Part shown: positions 49,561 to 62,321 of the stretch, in pieces | Numbering within the stretch: the first letter of the stretch is position 1 | Layout of the letters: each line of letters starts with the position of its first letter | Assembly: GCA_973895155.1 (NCBI GenBank) | Contig: OZ316892.1 | Span: 29,078,001 to 29,142,000, forward strand | DNA length: 64,000 nt | Direction: 5' to 3' | Origin: Marsupella aquatica | Lineage: Eukaryota; Marchantiophyta | Program-made: the position numbers and the translations under genes | The notes under the pieces: generated by a model | The model's input: only the letters and a program-made list of their open reading frames with translations | Databases searched by the model: none | Told to the model about the DNA's origin: nothing

Positions 49561-52399
49561 GTGTCAGTACTCGGTCTATGTGTACACAAATGCACTCGTC
49601 AATTCTCCCTCTACACATCCACAAAATGCCATGTGCAAATAAATCACTCGAATCCCAATTTGTCAAAATCAAAATATTTGAGAAGAAATGGAAAACAGAC
49701 TACAGATTGAATCTTCAATGGGAGCAGAGGATTCAGAAAGTCAATGACAAAACTTGTAAGAATGTTCCTCACCACTTGCACGGCCTTGTTTGAGACAACT
49801 AACTTAAATTCCTTCCTTGCATAGGCCAACTCGTCATTATGCTGTAGGATTTCTTCATTCACTTTGGCCTTATCTTCTCCAGGTTAATTAAGACCCCAAC
49901 CCTAGACTCTAGGCAGTCCTTTGAGTCCATCCACTCCGTTGAAAGACCGTGTGTTAAATCTACGTCAACCATACAACCAAAACATAAACCAAGACGCATG
50001 TCATTCAAATCATTTGGTTTGTAGATCATAAATATAGTGTATTGGTTTATGTTCTGGTGTAGGGAAAACATTAACTTGACATAGATTTACCCCACATTGT
50101 TGAAAGAGCTCACTAATGGATCCACTCCCACAGTTGCAACAGATGGACTGTCTCCATCTCATTCAATAACGGCTCGCATGTCCAATTTTAATTTTCTTTC
50201 GGTGCCATCGAGTATGGATGATTATGGATGAGCTACCTGGCTGGGAAACTGTTGTTGCTGTTCAATGCTGCCTGTTAACCAGCTGCCCATCCTCCAAGCA
50301 ATGTGAATTCTATCTGGGGCAGGTGAATACTCATATGGGTGAGTAGTAGCCATGTGGCAGGTGGATATCCATGGCGGTTTCTGCACCATTTTACTAATAA
50401 GCAAAGCTACTTTGAGGGCTATTGGGCATCTTACTAATAGGCAAAGATACTTTTGAGGGCAATTGGGTAGAGTGATCCTGGAGACAGTAAAACAGAAAAG
50501 TAGAGTGGACAAAAAACAGAGCTGGGGCAAAATTCTTTCTTGTCGTGGTCTCTATTTATGTTCAAGGACTTCCGGGCGATAATCAAATTAGGGGTGGGGA
50601 TGAAAAACAAAGATAGGGGTGGAGTAGTGCCGGGAGGAGTGCACCACTTGTGAAGGCTGCTTGTGAAGAGAGTCGGTGGAGTAGGGGCAGCATGTGAAGA
50701 GAGTTGATGGATTAGGGAGGCCGCCTGGGAAGAGGTCAGCCACTATCATCGAGGTCAAGGTCTATGGTGAAACGTCCAACCCTTCTCTGAACTACCTGAA
50801 GAAGCTTTGGTCAGATAGCTGCTGTCATCAAAGGTCAACACTTTTTTTTATCCTTGTCCCTATTCACATTGGTAGCCAGGCTAGTTGTCCAAACAAGTGA
50901 GCCCTGTGGTACCAGCCCCTTCATTGCTGCGAGTCAGGTTTGGAGTTCATGTTTCATGAATGAGAGCCTACTTACACGTGAAGGTAGTCAACAATACAAT
51001 ACAATACAATACAATACGGCCCTCAGCATTTGCAAAATGTGAGGGAAACATCATGTCTTGTTTGACAAGAGTATATGCTACCTGGTGCACTCCAAACTTT
51101 GCAATGGCAAAGTTTTACAACATGTGCCCCATTCAGGCTTTTGTTGTATGCTGGAGTTTGAGGTTGAGAAATCAAGGGGTCAGAAAGTTTCCGTCGCTTG
51201 CCCTTGCTCCTAGTTTTTTGCCGTCAGGCCTGGCATGGGAGCGGCTTAGTTAAGACATTGTTCTCTAGCTCATGTACATTCTTCTGCAAGTCAATTTGAG
51301 GGTACGAAAACATAAGGCCCCTCACATGCAAGTTGGCTTTGAAGCAACTTTTACGCAACCAAAGTGGGGTTCACCAAAGTCCTTCCACCCCGCCTTCCGC
51401 ACACACTCAACACTTAGAAAAATTTGAGGTCATCATTCTCTTTTCAAGTAAATGGAAACTCTGTCACACTTAACACTTGGACAAATTGGAGGTCATTCTC
51501 TTATCAAGTAATTCCTTGGAATGGTAACCATTTTATTAATTGTTTCAGTTCCCCTGCGAAAAGCCCCACGGGAAGGGCGCACAAACAGACCATAGCCTCG
51601 GCAGGCAGCCAAGACAGAACTGAGGACCAAACCTCATCCAACCCTATCCCTCATCGGGCAAGGAATTAACCTCCTTGAAGACACCCAACAGCGAACAAGA
51701 GGAAGACCAGCAGCCCAAACACACACCAAACTACCTCAATACCAGCTTGAGGGCATCAATGCCCCAAGAACCACAATATCATTGGTCACAATGTTCCAAC
51801 ACCACCACAACAAAATCGGAGACAATCAATAAATGTCTCAATAAATGTCCATTGTATTGTCATGTTTGGAATGTATATACTCCCTGTTTACCTAAACCAC
51901 ACACATATTTTTCCAGCCCACGGTTTTTGGAATTCTTATTTATGTAGTGGACACCAAATAGTTTTCTGAAACTGAAGCCACGATGGACCACCATAATTGA
52001 CACAATGTTCCCGTGGACCACATTGTTTTTGGTCTATTGGAGTTTGGCGCCAAAATTTATTAGTCCTAAAGTATTTTTAATTTTGCACCTGTAATGGACC
52101 TGCAAGGCAACTAGGAGAAGGAGTACATGAGAAAACCTCAAACCCAAATATCTCATATTAGCACAATGAAGATTAATCAAATGGAATTTACCCCTCCGCA
52201 ATCTGTGACAAAAAACTAAGCCAAAATGATCAAAACTTCACTATCACTTTGATGAAAATGTAATTTACCTACTCCTCCATCATTACCCCAGAACTATGAA
52301 ATATTTATATTTATGAATACCAAGTTATTAGAATTAGACTCAAATTTTGGGAATTGCTGTCTGTGGAGGCTTCAAAATCTCAAATTGCTTTTCAATTAA
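49561..52399. other. Non-coding interval with minor repeats
   Basis: Contains a 47-bp diverged duplication at 50383-50470 and an (AATAC)n run at 50990-51018. A stretch at 51540-51700 (AAAAGCCCCACGGGAAGGGC after TTTTATTAATTG) resembles an antisense LINE 3' tail. No gene recognised. Confidence 0.4.
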
Positions 52400-52960
52400 A
52401 ATCACCACTTGCCATACGAAAGGAGAAGTGTCCATTTTTTCTCCCCTTTTCACATTTCTCTCCTCTAGGGTGAGACTTTGTTCCACAATTTAAGGCAACA
52501 AATACTAAAAATGGTGAAAAATGGTGGATCCAGGCTTTGTCATGGAAAGTGAGAGAAGTGGCCAATACTTCTCCCTTTTTCACATTTCTCTCCTCTAGGG
52601 TGATACTTTGCTTTACAATTTAAGGAAACATACTAAAATTGGTGAAAAATGGTGGATCCAGGTTTTTTCATGGAAAGTGAGAGAAGTGTCCAATATTTCT
52701 CCCCTTTTCACATCACTCTCTTCTAGGGTGGGACTTTCTCTTCTAGGGTGAGACTTTGCTTCACAATTTAAGGAAGAAAAAATGGAGAAAAATGGTGAAA
52801 CCTGGTGGATCCAGGTTTGGTCATGGAAAGTGAAAGAAGTGTCCAATACTTCTCCCCTTTCCACATTGTTTCCTCTCTTCTATTGTGAGACTTTGCTTCA
52901 CAAAAAAAATATTAAAAATGGTGAAAAATGGCTCACATGGTTTTGTCATGGAAAGTGACG
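52400..52960 (+). repeat. Minisatellite, about 140-bp unit, four copies
   Basis: Units contain ACTTCTCCCCTTTTCACATT, TCTAGGGTGAGACTTTGCTT, and TGGTGGATCCAGG followed by TCATGGAAAGTGAGAGAAGT. Copies are diverged; one has an internal duplication of CTCTTCTAGGGTG. A single distant copy lies at 60640-60790. Confidence 0.85.
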
Positions 52961-54124
52961 CTATAATTAATTTCTTAAAGGTACCCTAATACAGAGTACT
53001 TGAAATGTCCCCCGTGATTCAGTCCAAATACAATGTATCTGACTCCCCAGTGCATATCGTACGTACTTTCCACTGAAAAGAAGGATTTGAGAATCGATGG
53101 ATTCGAAGTGTGTACTCCCGAATGCCAAATCCATCGACTCTGAAGCTCAGACGCCGGCAAAATAATTCGGCAAGCTCGATTTACTGATTCGGATTTGGTG
53201 CTGATTCGTGTTGTCTGGGTTTTTATTGGGGGAATTTCTTTGGTTTGGGTCATTTCTCTTGAGTCAAACCAATTGGGCTCTTCTGACTCGTCTCTGGTGA
53301 CTCATCGTCCCTAGCCTCTCTTGTGGGCGTTTGGGTCGGATTCGGTCACTCGCTGCTCTTTTGACATTGTTTGAGAATTCGGAGGTTGGGGTTGGGCCGA
53401 AACGGAGGTGGGCATCAGGGGAACAATTGTGGTGAGCTTTTGTTTCGTCATTTCGAGCATCTCTGTGGTGCTTTCTGACATCAATTTCGGTTTCGGATTC
53501 GTGGTCTTGCATGTGTTTGAGATCGTTTGGCTTCTCGGATGTTGGAGCGAAACAGAACACACTCTGTCTTAGCAATTGTAGTGGGAACTCGTCAGAGCTG
53601 CAGCATCGAGTGGACTCTGATTGAAGACCTTCCTCGGGGTTGTGTTTGGATTTGTGGTCTCAGAGTTGGGAGTGGTTGCACGTCAGTGTGTCCAAGAGGC
53701 TAGCAATGCTCATGAGAACTTGATTGTCGCCAATTGATGTGGAACCTTCGTTGATGTCCCGTACGTAACTACGGCCAGCGGTCGATGTTGTGCAGCAGGA
53801 GCGGAACTTCCGATTCTGTGCATTATGTGTGTACTGTAGTACGTCAATATCGAGTGATTATCGTTGATAGCTCGTCAGTCTGTTACTGTTCAGGAGCAGC
53901 AGGGTCTGTATGGCGGAGCCTTGCACGGTGTGTTGGACAGATATGGTTGAAATTTACACGCGGACGTAAGTAATTAGCAGAGCTTCCGGCCCTTCTCTCC
54001 TCGTACCGTATTGACGGACACAGGTCTTTCGTGTGGGTTTCGCAGGATGATCTGAGAAACAGCTGTTTTGCAATACAAAGAGACAGAACAACTGTCAGGG
54101 CAGAGGCAGTGCGCTCGCGGTGCA
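52961..54124. other. Upstream region of the selenium-binding protein gene
   Basis: No recognisable gene. 53260-53560 is richer in CpG and TCGG-type words than its surroundings and may belong to the promoter or 5' leader of the gene at 54125 (inference). Confidence 0.4.
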
Positions 54125-56820
54125 ATGGAGGATTCTTGCTGCGCAGTCAGCACAGGGCCGGGGTATGCGACACCGAAGGAGGCTCAACTTGGTCCTCGAG
54201 AAAAGATCATTTACATTACTGCCATTTATACTGGTATGTTCATCTCTTTCGTTCGTTGATCTGGTACAAAGAACTACGTGGTTAGCTTGCTTTTCACTGA
54301 GCAGTAAGTGTTTGGATGCATTTTCCGTCTCCTGGTTGTGATTTCATTCAGGTGGGAATTATTTCAACAGAGGGCGGTGTTTTCCTAGTTAATCAATTCA
54401 TTCATGGATTCGAATTCCCCTTGTCCCCTGTAGAACGACGTTGGGCTGATGGTGAGGTTTCGTTGCTGACATTTGCAGGGACGAAGATAAAGAAGCCAGA
54501 TTATTTGGCGACAGTGGATGTAGACATCGACTCGAAGACGTATGGAAAAATCATTCACCGATTGCCAGTTGCGAACTTAGACGATGAATTGCACCACAGC
54601 GGATGGAATACATGCAGCTCTTGCCATGAAGACACTTCTGTTCAGCGGCGCTATCTCGTCCTCCCCAGTCTCGTGTAAGCTAATCTTGTTCTTGTCGTTT
54701 GGAAGGAGCTCTGTGATTGCATGCCGAGGAAAAAAATTCTCTGCAATTTTTACGGAGCAGTATTCTCTTGCAGCAATTAACATTTTGTGGTAGCAGTTCA
54801 ATGGTGACCCTGAGGGCCGCAGAATTAATACTTTGCCTTTGCAGCTCGGGTCGGATTTACATCGTCGACACGATCACCGACCCACTGAAACCAACGTTTC
54901 ACAAAACAGTCGAGCCGGAAGAGATATTGGAGAAGACTGGGCTAGCCTTTCCTCACACGGCTCATTGCTTGGCAAATGGAGATGTCATGGTGTCCTGTCT
55001 CGGGGACAAGGAGGGCCGTGCAGAAGGCGCAGGGTTCCTTCTCCTCGATGGAAAGTTCAACGTCAAGGGACGGTCTGTAGTTCTAAACACAAGACTTGCG
55101 TTTGGTTGGTAACTTGTGAAAGTTTGGTCCATAGGCGATCTGGTTGCTCGGCGGAAGGAGCTAGAATTCTCAATTTTGAATGTTGATCATGGTTGCAGAT
55201 GGGAGGAGAAAGGTCACAGTCCACCATTCGGGTATGATTTCTGGTATCAGCCGCGCTTTAAGACGATGATTAGCTCCTCATGGGGAGCACCCAGCGCTTT
55301 CACAAAGGGATTCAATCCCGCTCAGGTTGCTGAAGGCCTTTACGGAAAGGAATTGTACGTCTATGAATGGCCTGGAGGCAAGTTGAAGCAGACTTTGGAT
55401 CTTGGAAACACGGGTCTCATTCCGCTGGAGGTAGGTTCACCGTCCAGACCCCAGCACACATAAACTATGGGTATACTCAGAAGTACCGATGTTTTCTGAC
55501 AATTTAGCATAATTCTCAGTTGCCCCCAGTGCAATCCTAATTGCTGGACAATGATGGAATGACGATTTCTCAGATACGGTTCCTCCACGATCCCGACCAG
55601 CCTATTGGCTTCGTCGGGTGTGCTCTGAGTAGCACTGTTGTGCGCTTTTTCAAGAAGGACGACGATACTTGGGACCATCATGTAAGGAAACCATGATTAC
55701 TAGCTTTTCATTCATAAGTACCTGAAATCCGACCAGTCACGAGTTTTCGAACACTGCATCTCTAAAGAAGATGTACCCATTTTTTAAAACTTTCCTGCTA
55801 GCCAATTCTCTGCAAATTTACTCTAATTCTTTTGTTCATAAGCTTGTTGTTCTAAGCCTCCAGCTTGACGTTGACAGTACCGTGAGTCAGTAATTACAAT
55901 CGGGACTCTTCACTGCAGGTCGCCATTACAGTGCCAAACCTGAAGGTCAAGAACTGGATTCTTCCCGAGATTCCAGGCCTCATCACGGATTTTTTGATAT
56001 CTCTGGACGATCGATTTTTGTACTTCTCCAACTGGCTCCATGGTGATATCAGACAGTATAACATCGAGGACCCTGCCAACCCGGTGCTTGTTGGTCAAGT
56101 CTGGGTCGGTGGCAGCTTTAGAAAAGGCAGTGACGTTTTCGTCGAGAAGGAAGATGGCGAGCTTTGGCAGGCGGATGTTCCTGATGTTCAAGTAAGGGTT
56201 TACGTTTCCTTTGATTGTTCTTAGCCAGAAGTTTGCGCTAACTGTCCTACTGTAGTGCACAGTGGAAGCTTAATCATTCCATAATGGCAAACGGATCAAG
56301 AGAACAATGAGGAGATAGAACTTCAGTTAAATAGTTTCAGCTGTTTTCTGATGCTTTATATCTTTATCTGAAGACAGAGTGCCCATTTTCCCATAAGTGT
56401 CAAAGAACAATGAGCCATTTTTAGATGCTCGGTGTTTCTCGTTCGTCTCCGTTGCGAACGTAGTGGCGAATTGTCACTGGAAATAGCAGAAAAGAAGTAA
56501 GGCACGGTGTGATGGTTGACCCTGTTGTTGGTTTGCAGGGAAGGAAGCTGAGAGGAGGACCACAAATGATTCAACTCAGCCTCGATGGAAAGAGACTGTA
56601 CGCAAGCAATTCGTTGTTCAGCGCCTGGGACAACCAGTTTTATCCGGATCTAGTGGAACAAGGGTCTCATATCCTGCTGATTGATGTGAATAACGAAAAG
56701 GGTGGCTTGTCTATCAACCAAAAGTTCTTCGTTGATTTTGCTGATGAGCCTGATGGCCCAGCTCTGGCGCACGAAATGCGATATCCGGGAGGTGACTGCA
56801 CTTCGGATATCTGGATCTAA
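54125..56820 (+). CDS. SBP: Selenium-binding protein (SBP56/methanethiol oxidase family), seven exons
   Basis: Exons 54125-54233, 54479-54674, 54845-55072, 55199-55430, 55574-55681, 55919-56191 and 56539-56820. All introns are GT-AG, phases agree, and the result is 475 residues, close to the usual 490 of plant SBPs. The start [20 protein letters not shown] was chosen because GPGYATP is the conserved N-terminus. Family motifs in order: [20 protein letters not shown] with Cys82 and Cys85; [78 protein letters not shown]; and the C-terminal [18 protein letters not shown]. Members bind selenium or cadmium through the Cys and His residues, and related enzymes oxidise methanethiol; in plants they are cytosolic and stress-linked. 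No lesion seen. Confidence 0.95.
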
Positions 56821-59299
56821 GTCAATTTTCACGAGCTCCCCGAGGGTACTTGGACTGGAAGAAATACTGTACATAACTTTGATGCGCACACTTCAACTCG
56901 AGATAACTGTACATAGTAAACTCGACGTTTTCAAGCTTCCAAGTCAGTGACATAGTTAAAGCGCTCGGCCATTATTGCCATTGAATGCACTTCGAAGGGA
57001 TTCTGGAAGGATTCTGGAGGTGCCATGGTCGTTGTGGTCTGCAGTTTCACAATCATACCAGCTCGTCCTCTGAATGCAGATGTGTAGCCCTTTGTTAGCC
57101 TCAGTTGTTGACGCGTAGAGAACGAGATTTTTAGGCGTCTAGAGAGGACAGTGGTTAGGGAAGAGATGCGAAGTGCCATAGCCGACCTTGACTCCGGATG
57201 CTGAATCACTGCTAAATACAATGATCATCTGGAGCTCCGTGGGCACAACAGAGACAGCGTTAACGGTCCATGTTTTAATAATCAATGTTTGAAGGTGGGA
57301 CGAAACAGATGCTAAAATTTGAAACTGGAGGTTCGGAGTTGTTAATTGCCTGTTATTGAATTAGCTAAAAAATGCTGGTTCAATATAAAGTTGAAAAGCA
57401 CAATTTGCAAGGCTGTTGTGAGAGCGCAAATACGTACTGCATGTACCTGACCAAGGTTGTGAATGGTGAGCTATTGCATTCAAAAGTAGGTTCTGATTAT
57501 TTCTTGAAGCTAATTCAAAAACAATCTTTGTTTGTTTTACTTTGACCGGGTGAGTGACTATCAAGGTATTATGAGGATGAAGAACAAATGGTGGGGATCT
57601 CTTTCCTTGTCGTTGTAGATTTGATGATTGTGATGAGTTTGGTCTGCGCATTTTGAGAAAGAGAGTGAATTTGAATCTGTTGGCAGAAATCTTCTAAAGC
57701 CTCGGACTGAACGAAAGAGAAAATGCAAAAGCATCCGGACTGATCAACCAAGGTTGCTAACAAATGTTATAAGTCACTGTGATGTGGTAATCATTCATCC
57801 CGGGTGTTTTCTTCAACCATCGAATAGGGAGGAACAACTAAGCCGATGTGCCCATGTCTAAGGATAATTGAGCTTCAAAGAAGGCAATTGTGTAGGTGCC
57901 ATAGTTGTTGCGGCTGGCAATTTGTCAATAAGGCCAGCTCGTTCCTTTGAACGCAGACCATATCCCTTCAGTTGGCCTCAGTTGTTTTGGTTGGAGAGAA
58001 TAGATGTTTTAGGTGTCTAGAGAAGACGGGGGTCCGAGAGATGGGAATTGTGAAGCTACTGTACATGCTTGCAAATCCAAGCTCTCCAAGCTTGTACTCG
58101 TACCCTACTCGGCTTCCAAGCTCTCCAAGCAAAGATTGGAGAGAGCTTCTTCTCGAACTGGTCGAGTTCATTCACTAGAATTACAGCGACCTGTCTACAT
58201 AGTGAGTTGGGAGTGTGGTATAACACACAGTTTTCTGCTGTTTATAAAGTTAATTGTCTCCCAATATCTCGTGCACAATACTTTCAGCCACTAGAAATCA
58301 GACTATTCTGAAGGCGTTCCAAGTCATTGAAAAAAACTGCAATTTCACATTGTGCTCCAGCCTTCGAACGTTATTTGAGAAGCTACACTACTCGGCTGTT
58401 GGCTACACAACCTCCGATCTCCTGCGACAATCCGTGCCATGCACTTGCAGTTGTTCTCTAACTGGGATGCGTTACAAAATTGAGCAAAAATCCGCCCTAG
58501 AAGAATAAAGGTTGGGTACTGTCGACTGAAGGAATCCGACAGAGTCTGCGAAAGGATTGGGTAGAGAAGAAGAACTTTTACATTTATGAAATTGACGTCA
58601 GAGTTCATGGGGTTCGCGAAGGACCAGGATACCAATCGGCCTGTGTTCTTGGAGGGAGCAGCCACCCACATGGATGCCGCCACAACTCCAGACATGAAAG
58701 GGTGTTTCTGGAACGTACTTTTCGGATAGACGGAAAATCAAGCCAGGTGAGCTGCAAGCAGTGATGAGCTCGGCGCAAAAGTTGTGACGTACTGTGAAGA
58801 TTACATGGGTGCTAGATTGAGTGCATAGATATGCATGCCAGACTGTTGCTAGCTACTCTGGGGGCTTCGATCAAAATCAGTTCGACCTGTAGTCCCTCCA
58901 CTAAGTCGTAGAATGTGGGTGGAATTCTCAAGAACAAATACGGCCTCAGGTCCTGGAAACATATCTTTCAGTATGTCCAGGCGAAGTGTACTGAACTCAA
59001 ACTGTGAGGTGCAGGAATTGAGTTGAGAGTGGCAGGCGAATTGCTTAGTACAAGCTGGGGAGCGCAATTTCATCATCCAGGAACTTTGACAGGAACGTTA
59101 GTTTTGTCCATGAACCGGGTTCCTGAAAACAATGCCGATCAAGATAGAAGAATGCGGTGATTTCAGTGCCGATTGCATTAATGAGGAATGTCAATTTGGT
59201 CCATGAAGGCAATGCAATTCAGATCAAAAAAATGTGGTGACTTTTCTCTGGAACAAAACTGTAGAATGAATGAGAATGCTGCAGACCGAGAGAGATGAA
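56821..59299. other. Interval with duplicated relics, no intact gene
   Basis: Contains the diverged pair at 57000-57140 and 57896-58030 (see the separate entry). Minus-strand frames at 58345-58695 and 58849-59076 have protein-like composition but no family I recognise. Confidence 0.4.
57000..57140 (-). repeat. Diverged duplicate of 57896-58030, coding-like on the minus strand
   Basis: Shared words include GCCTCAGTTGTTG, CCAGCTCGT and TCTAGAGA in the same order. On the minus strand the first copy encodes MALRISSLTTVLSRRLKISF and continues Arg/Ser-rich, like a mitochondrial targeting peptide. The second copy (57896-58030) has stops and frame changes. Could be exon 1 of an unrecognised gene and its relic. 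Confidence 0.45.
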
Positions 59300-60540
59300 A
59301 ACCCTGAAAACAGGCTCGAGTAGGATCTTCATCCCATCCATAGAAATGTGTCTTAAACTATGATGATATGGATCTAGAAGGAGTGCTTGAATGGAATCTA
59401 CACCCCAACCATTTTGGACTACTCCTTGGCTGTTGGGGCCTTTTTTCTCTTCCCCTTCCCCCATGTATTGGGTTTGCATTGTCATTGGACCTATCTCACC
59501 ATTATGAATGCTATTAGAATATATTATGTTGTGTGAATTTAGAGCTTTTATATGACTTGTGTGTTATTTGAGAACTTGAGGGTTTCTTTATGTTTGGAGG
59601 GATAGTTATCCCTTGTGGTGGCTTGGAGGCCTCATCTTTCCATGTTGAGCCTTTAAGTATGAGCTTTAACGGCTACGGTGTGACCGACCAGGTTTTGTGC
59701 ACATGTGTGTATCACTTGAGTGAAAGTTGCGTTGGGCTTGACATACGTGTGTGATCGGATCGGGCATGATCGATTGTGTATTGTTAGCTGTGATCACTGT
59801 CTGATTCTTGTGAAGATTAAACATGTGTGTACATGAGTTTTTCTTGTATCTCATTCTTTTATGTTTGTTTGTGTCTATGTTTGGATGTGTGTGATGCGAT
59901 GTATGTTATGTAGCAATGTGTATACGCATGACACACCCTGTCTCCTGGTTATTTTGGGGTCTTTGCTCTTAGTTAGTTTGGCACTGTTATATACCATTTG
60001 CTATGGATAAAATTCAGGTTATAAGGCTGTAAGCAATCTATAAGAACGTGCATAAATGTAACGTAGGATGACCTGGATCTGGAATGGATGGGACAATGGA
60101 CCTGAAAATGATGAGCTATAAGCTTAAATGGGATCTCCATCTCAACCTATTTGCTTAATAGAATTCCTAAGCTTGCATGTAATCTATAAAAATGTGTATC
60201 TTAAACTAGGATGGTATGGATCCAGAACGCGTGCTTGAATCAAATCTCCGCCCCAGCCATTTTGCTGCGGATAGAATATCTAAGCTTGCATGCAATCTAT
60301 AAAAAAAAAGTATCTTAAACTTGGATGACATGGATCTAGAAGAGTGCTTGAATGGAATCAGTCTAGCTGCACCCCAACTATTTGCTACAGATAGAATTCC
60401 TAAGCTTGCATGGAATCTATACAAACATGTATCTTAAACAAGGATGACATGGATCTAGAACAAGTGAGATGATAAACCAAGAGCTATAAGTTTGAATGGG
60501 ATCTCCATCCCAACCTTTTGGATTGGATAGAAAGCCTAGG
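59300..60540 (+). repeat. Degenerate tandem array of about 113-120-bp units
   Basis: GCTTGCATGNAATCTATA followed by TCTTAAAC, GGATGACATGGATCTAGAA and CACCCCAAC recurs near 60171, 60284 and 60404. Partial units lie near 60027 and 59320. Spacing is 113-120 bases in the regular part. No coding role seen. Confidence 0.75.
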
Positions 60541-60639
60541 CCTGGTCATCAAACTGGTGATGGAACCTCTCAAAAGTTTTGATGGAGAAGAGGAAGAAGG
60601 CAATCACACTGCCTTCCTAGTTAAACAGCCACTAGCCAT

Positions 60640-60790
60640 ATGAAAGGGAGAAACATCCAACACTTCTCACTTTTTCACATTCCATTCATTACTCCCCTCC
60701 CCTGTGGCATTTTCCTCCACAATTTCAAGAAAATAATACTATTTATGGTGAAAACTGGTGGATGCAAGTTTTGTCATGTAGCTAGTGGTG
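60640..60790 (+). repeat. Single diverged copy of the 52.4-kb minisatellite unit
   Basis: CATATGAAAGGGAGAAACAT, CACTTTTTCACATT and AACTGGTGGATGCAAGTTTT match the unit at 52400-52960 in the same order. An interspersed repeat family is therefore more likely than a purely local array. Confidence 0.6.
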
Positions 60791-60967
60791 GTTTGAGATG
60801 AAGCTCCCAAAAATCTTGATGGTGAAGATGAGTTAAATTCCATCACCAGTTTGACAATCACTTGAGCAAGTAGCTAGGTGCACCCTTAGCTATTTGACTA
60901 CCCACTTTGATCAATTACTGCTAGTTAGACATCAGCTAGGTGTCAACAGGAGCATTTGGCAAGTGCA

Positions 60968-61808
60968 TTTTTTTGGTTTTTTTTTTGAAAAAAAGTTTAT
61001 CAAATATAAGCCGGGAGCAGCACCACCCACGCAAGAAAGAAACAAAGGCCAGGAGAGGCCCCGAAACCAAAAGACAGGCCACACCCAAAAAGGGCAGGGA
61101 ACTACACAACAGCCCGAAGATGGCGGAGACCACGGGGAAACCACAGCCCCCCAACCGAGTCAGTCCGGAAAATCCTGTTACTCAGTCAGATCAGCATGGT
61201 GGAAAAAGCCAACACAAGAAAAGAACCTAATTGCTTTGCAGAAGCAGGGTCTAACCTAGCTCCCAGCCCTTCGTCGATAGTGGCATCAATGGTGATAGAC
61301 TTGGGAACCAGAGGAAAAATCTCACGACTTTCACACGTTCTGTATCTTCTACAATATTTAGGAGTCCAATTCTGGTCATGACTGTCCCGCTCCGTCGGAG
61401 GGTGATGTGGGGGGAAAATGTTCGTTGCTTGCCAGGCTGCCGCTATCATCCAAAAAATTGGAATTTCTATTCATTGTCAACGTTTTGTGTCATAGAACAC
61501 GGGATCTCCAGGTTGGCCCATGGGCGAAGGACAAAATCAAGCTCCTCAACAGTCACCTGGAGCTTCCTGGCTTTCTTAGTGGAATTGCATTCAGACAACA
61601 TGCCTTTGAGGTGGTCACTCACTTTCTTCAAGACCACCCAGCTGGGAAGTCAGCCAAGGAAATGTGCATATACCTGGGCATGGCGCTCGTTCCAGATGGT
61701 GTTACACAGTTCAGTCAGCAAGACAACCGGCCCTCGGTTTCGTTTTTGCACTTTGAGCGCAAACACCACAGAATCAACAAGATTTTGCCTCAGATACTTC
61801 AAGGTAGT
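60968..61808 (-). mobile_element. LINE 3' part (reverse-transcriptase C-terminal tail and 3' UTR)
   Basis: Read leftwards it ends in a T-rich (antisense A-rich) tail at 60968-60990. Upstream is a 3' UTR of about 450 bases. The frame at 61650-61808 contains LLTELCNTIWNERHAQVYAH, the C-terminal feature of plant LINE ORF2 (W-x-x-W-K-E-R-N-x-R-x-F type). Its upstream continuation stops at the copia LTR edge near 61809, so the 5' remainder probably lies beyond the copia element, outside the window. Confidence 0.6.
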
Positions 61809-62154
61809 TGTTGTTGAGCATAGGCGACATTTGTAAAAACAAGCCCATGAACCATCCAACGCACAATAGTCGACATAGAGAGATACGTGGTTCACCTCCA
61901 CATGAGGCTACGTCCACGGGAACACACAAGAGCTTTACTGCACTCTAGGCCGACCGGCCATACCAAGCATCCACAGCACAAGCTCTCCTATCTCTCAACT
62001 AGCTCCGTAACAATGAGCCTAAGTTCCACCAAGGTCTGGCATTAGCCCTGGCTATATGCACAACAGCACTACCACTAACCTTAGCTAGGTCCTAACCCGA
62101 TTTAGCCTAATTGTGGTTAGCACAAGAGTCACAAGACTAGAGCAATATCTAACA
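61809..62154 (-). repeat. 3' LTR of the Ty1-copia element
   Basis: On the minus strand it begins TGTTAGATATTGCTCTAGTC right after the polypurine tract CAAGGGGGAGTTT (62154-62166). It ends in ...CAACA near 61809. Length is about 346 bases with TG...CA tips. The other LTR is outside the window, so the inner border rests on the TG/CA rule and on where LINE coding sequence resumes. Confidence 0.65.
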
Positions 62155-62166
62155 AACTCCCCCTTG
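62155..62166 (-). other. Polypurine tract of the copia element
   Basis: CAAGGGGGAGTT precedes the 3' LTR and would prime plus-strand DNA synthesis. Confidence 0.7.
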
Positions 62167-62321
62167 ACTCTTGTCTTGGGGACTGGACTAAATGCTACCA
62201 TATGGAATCCTCAGCGGGAAGTTCTAGACAATCACCAAACCAGGTCTCCCCCTAAAAACCACAAGGGTTAACTAGAACTAAGCCGTAGCCTAACAGGAAT
62301 GAGTAATCCATATACAAATAG

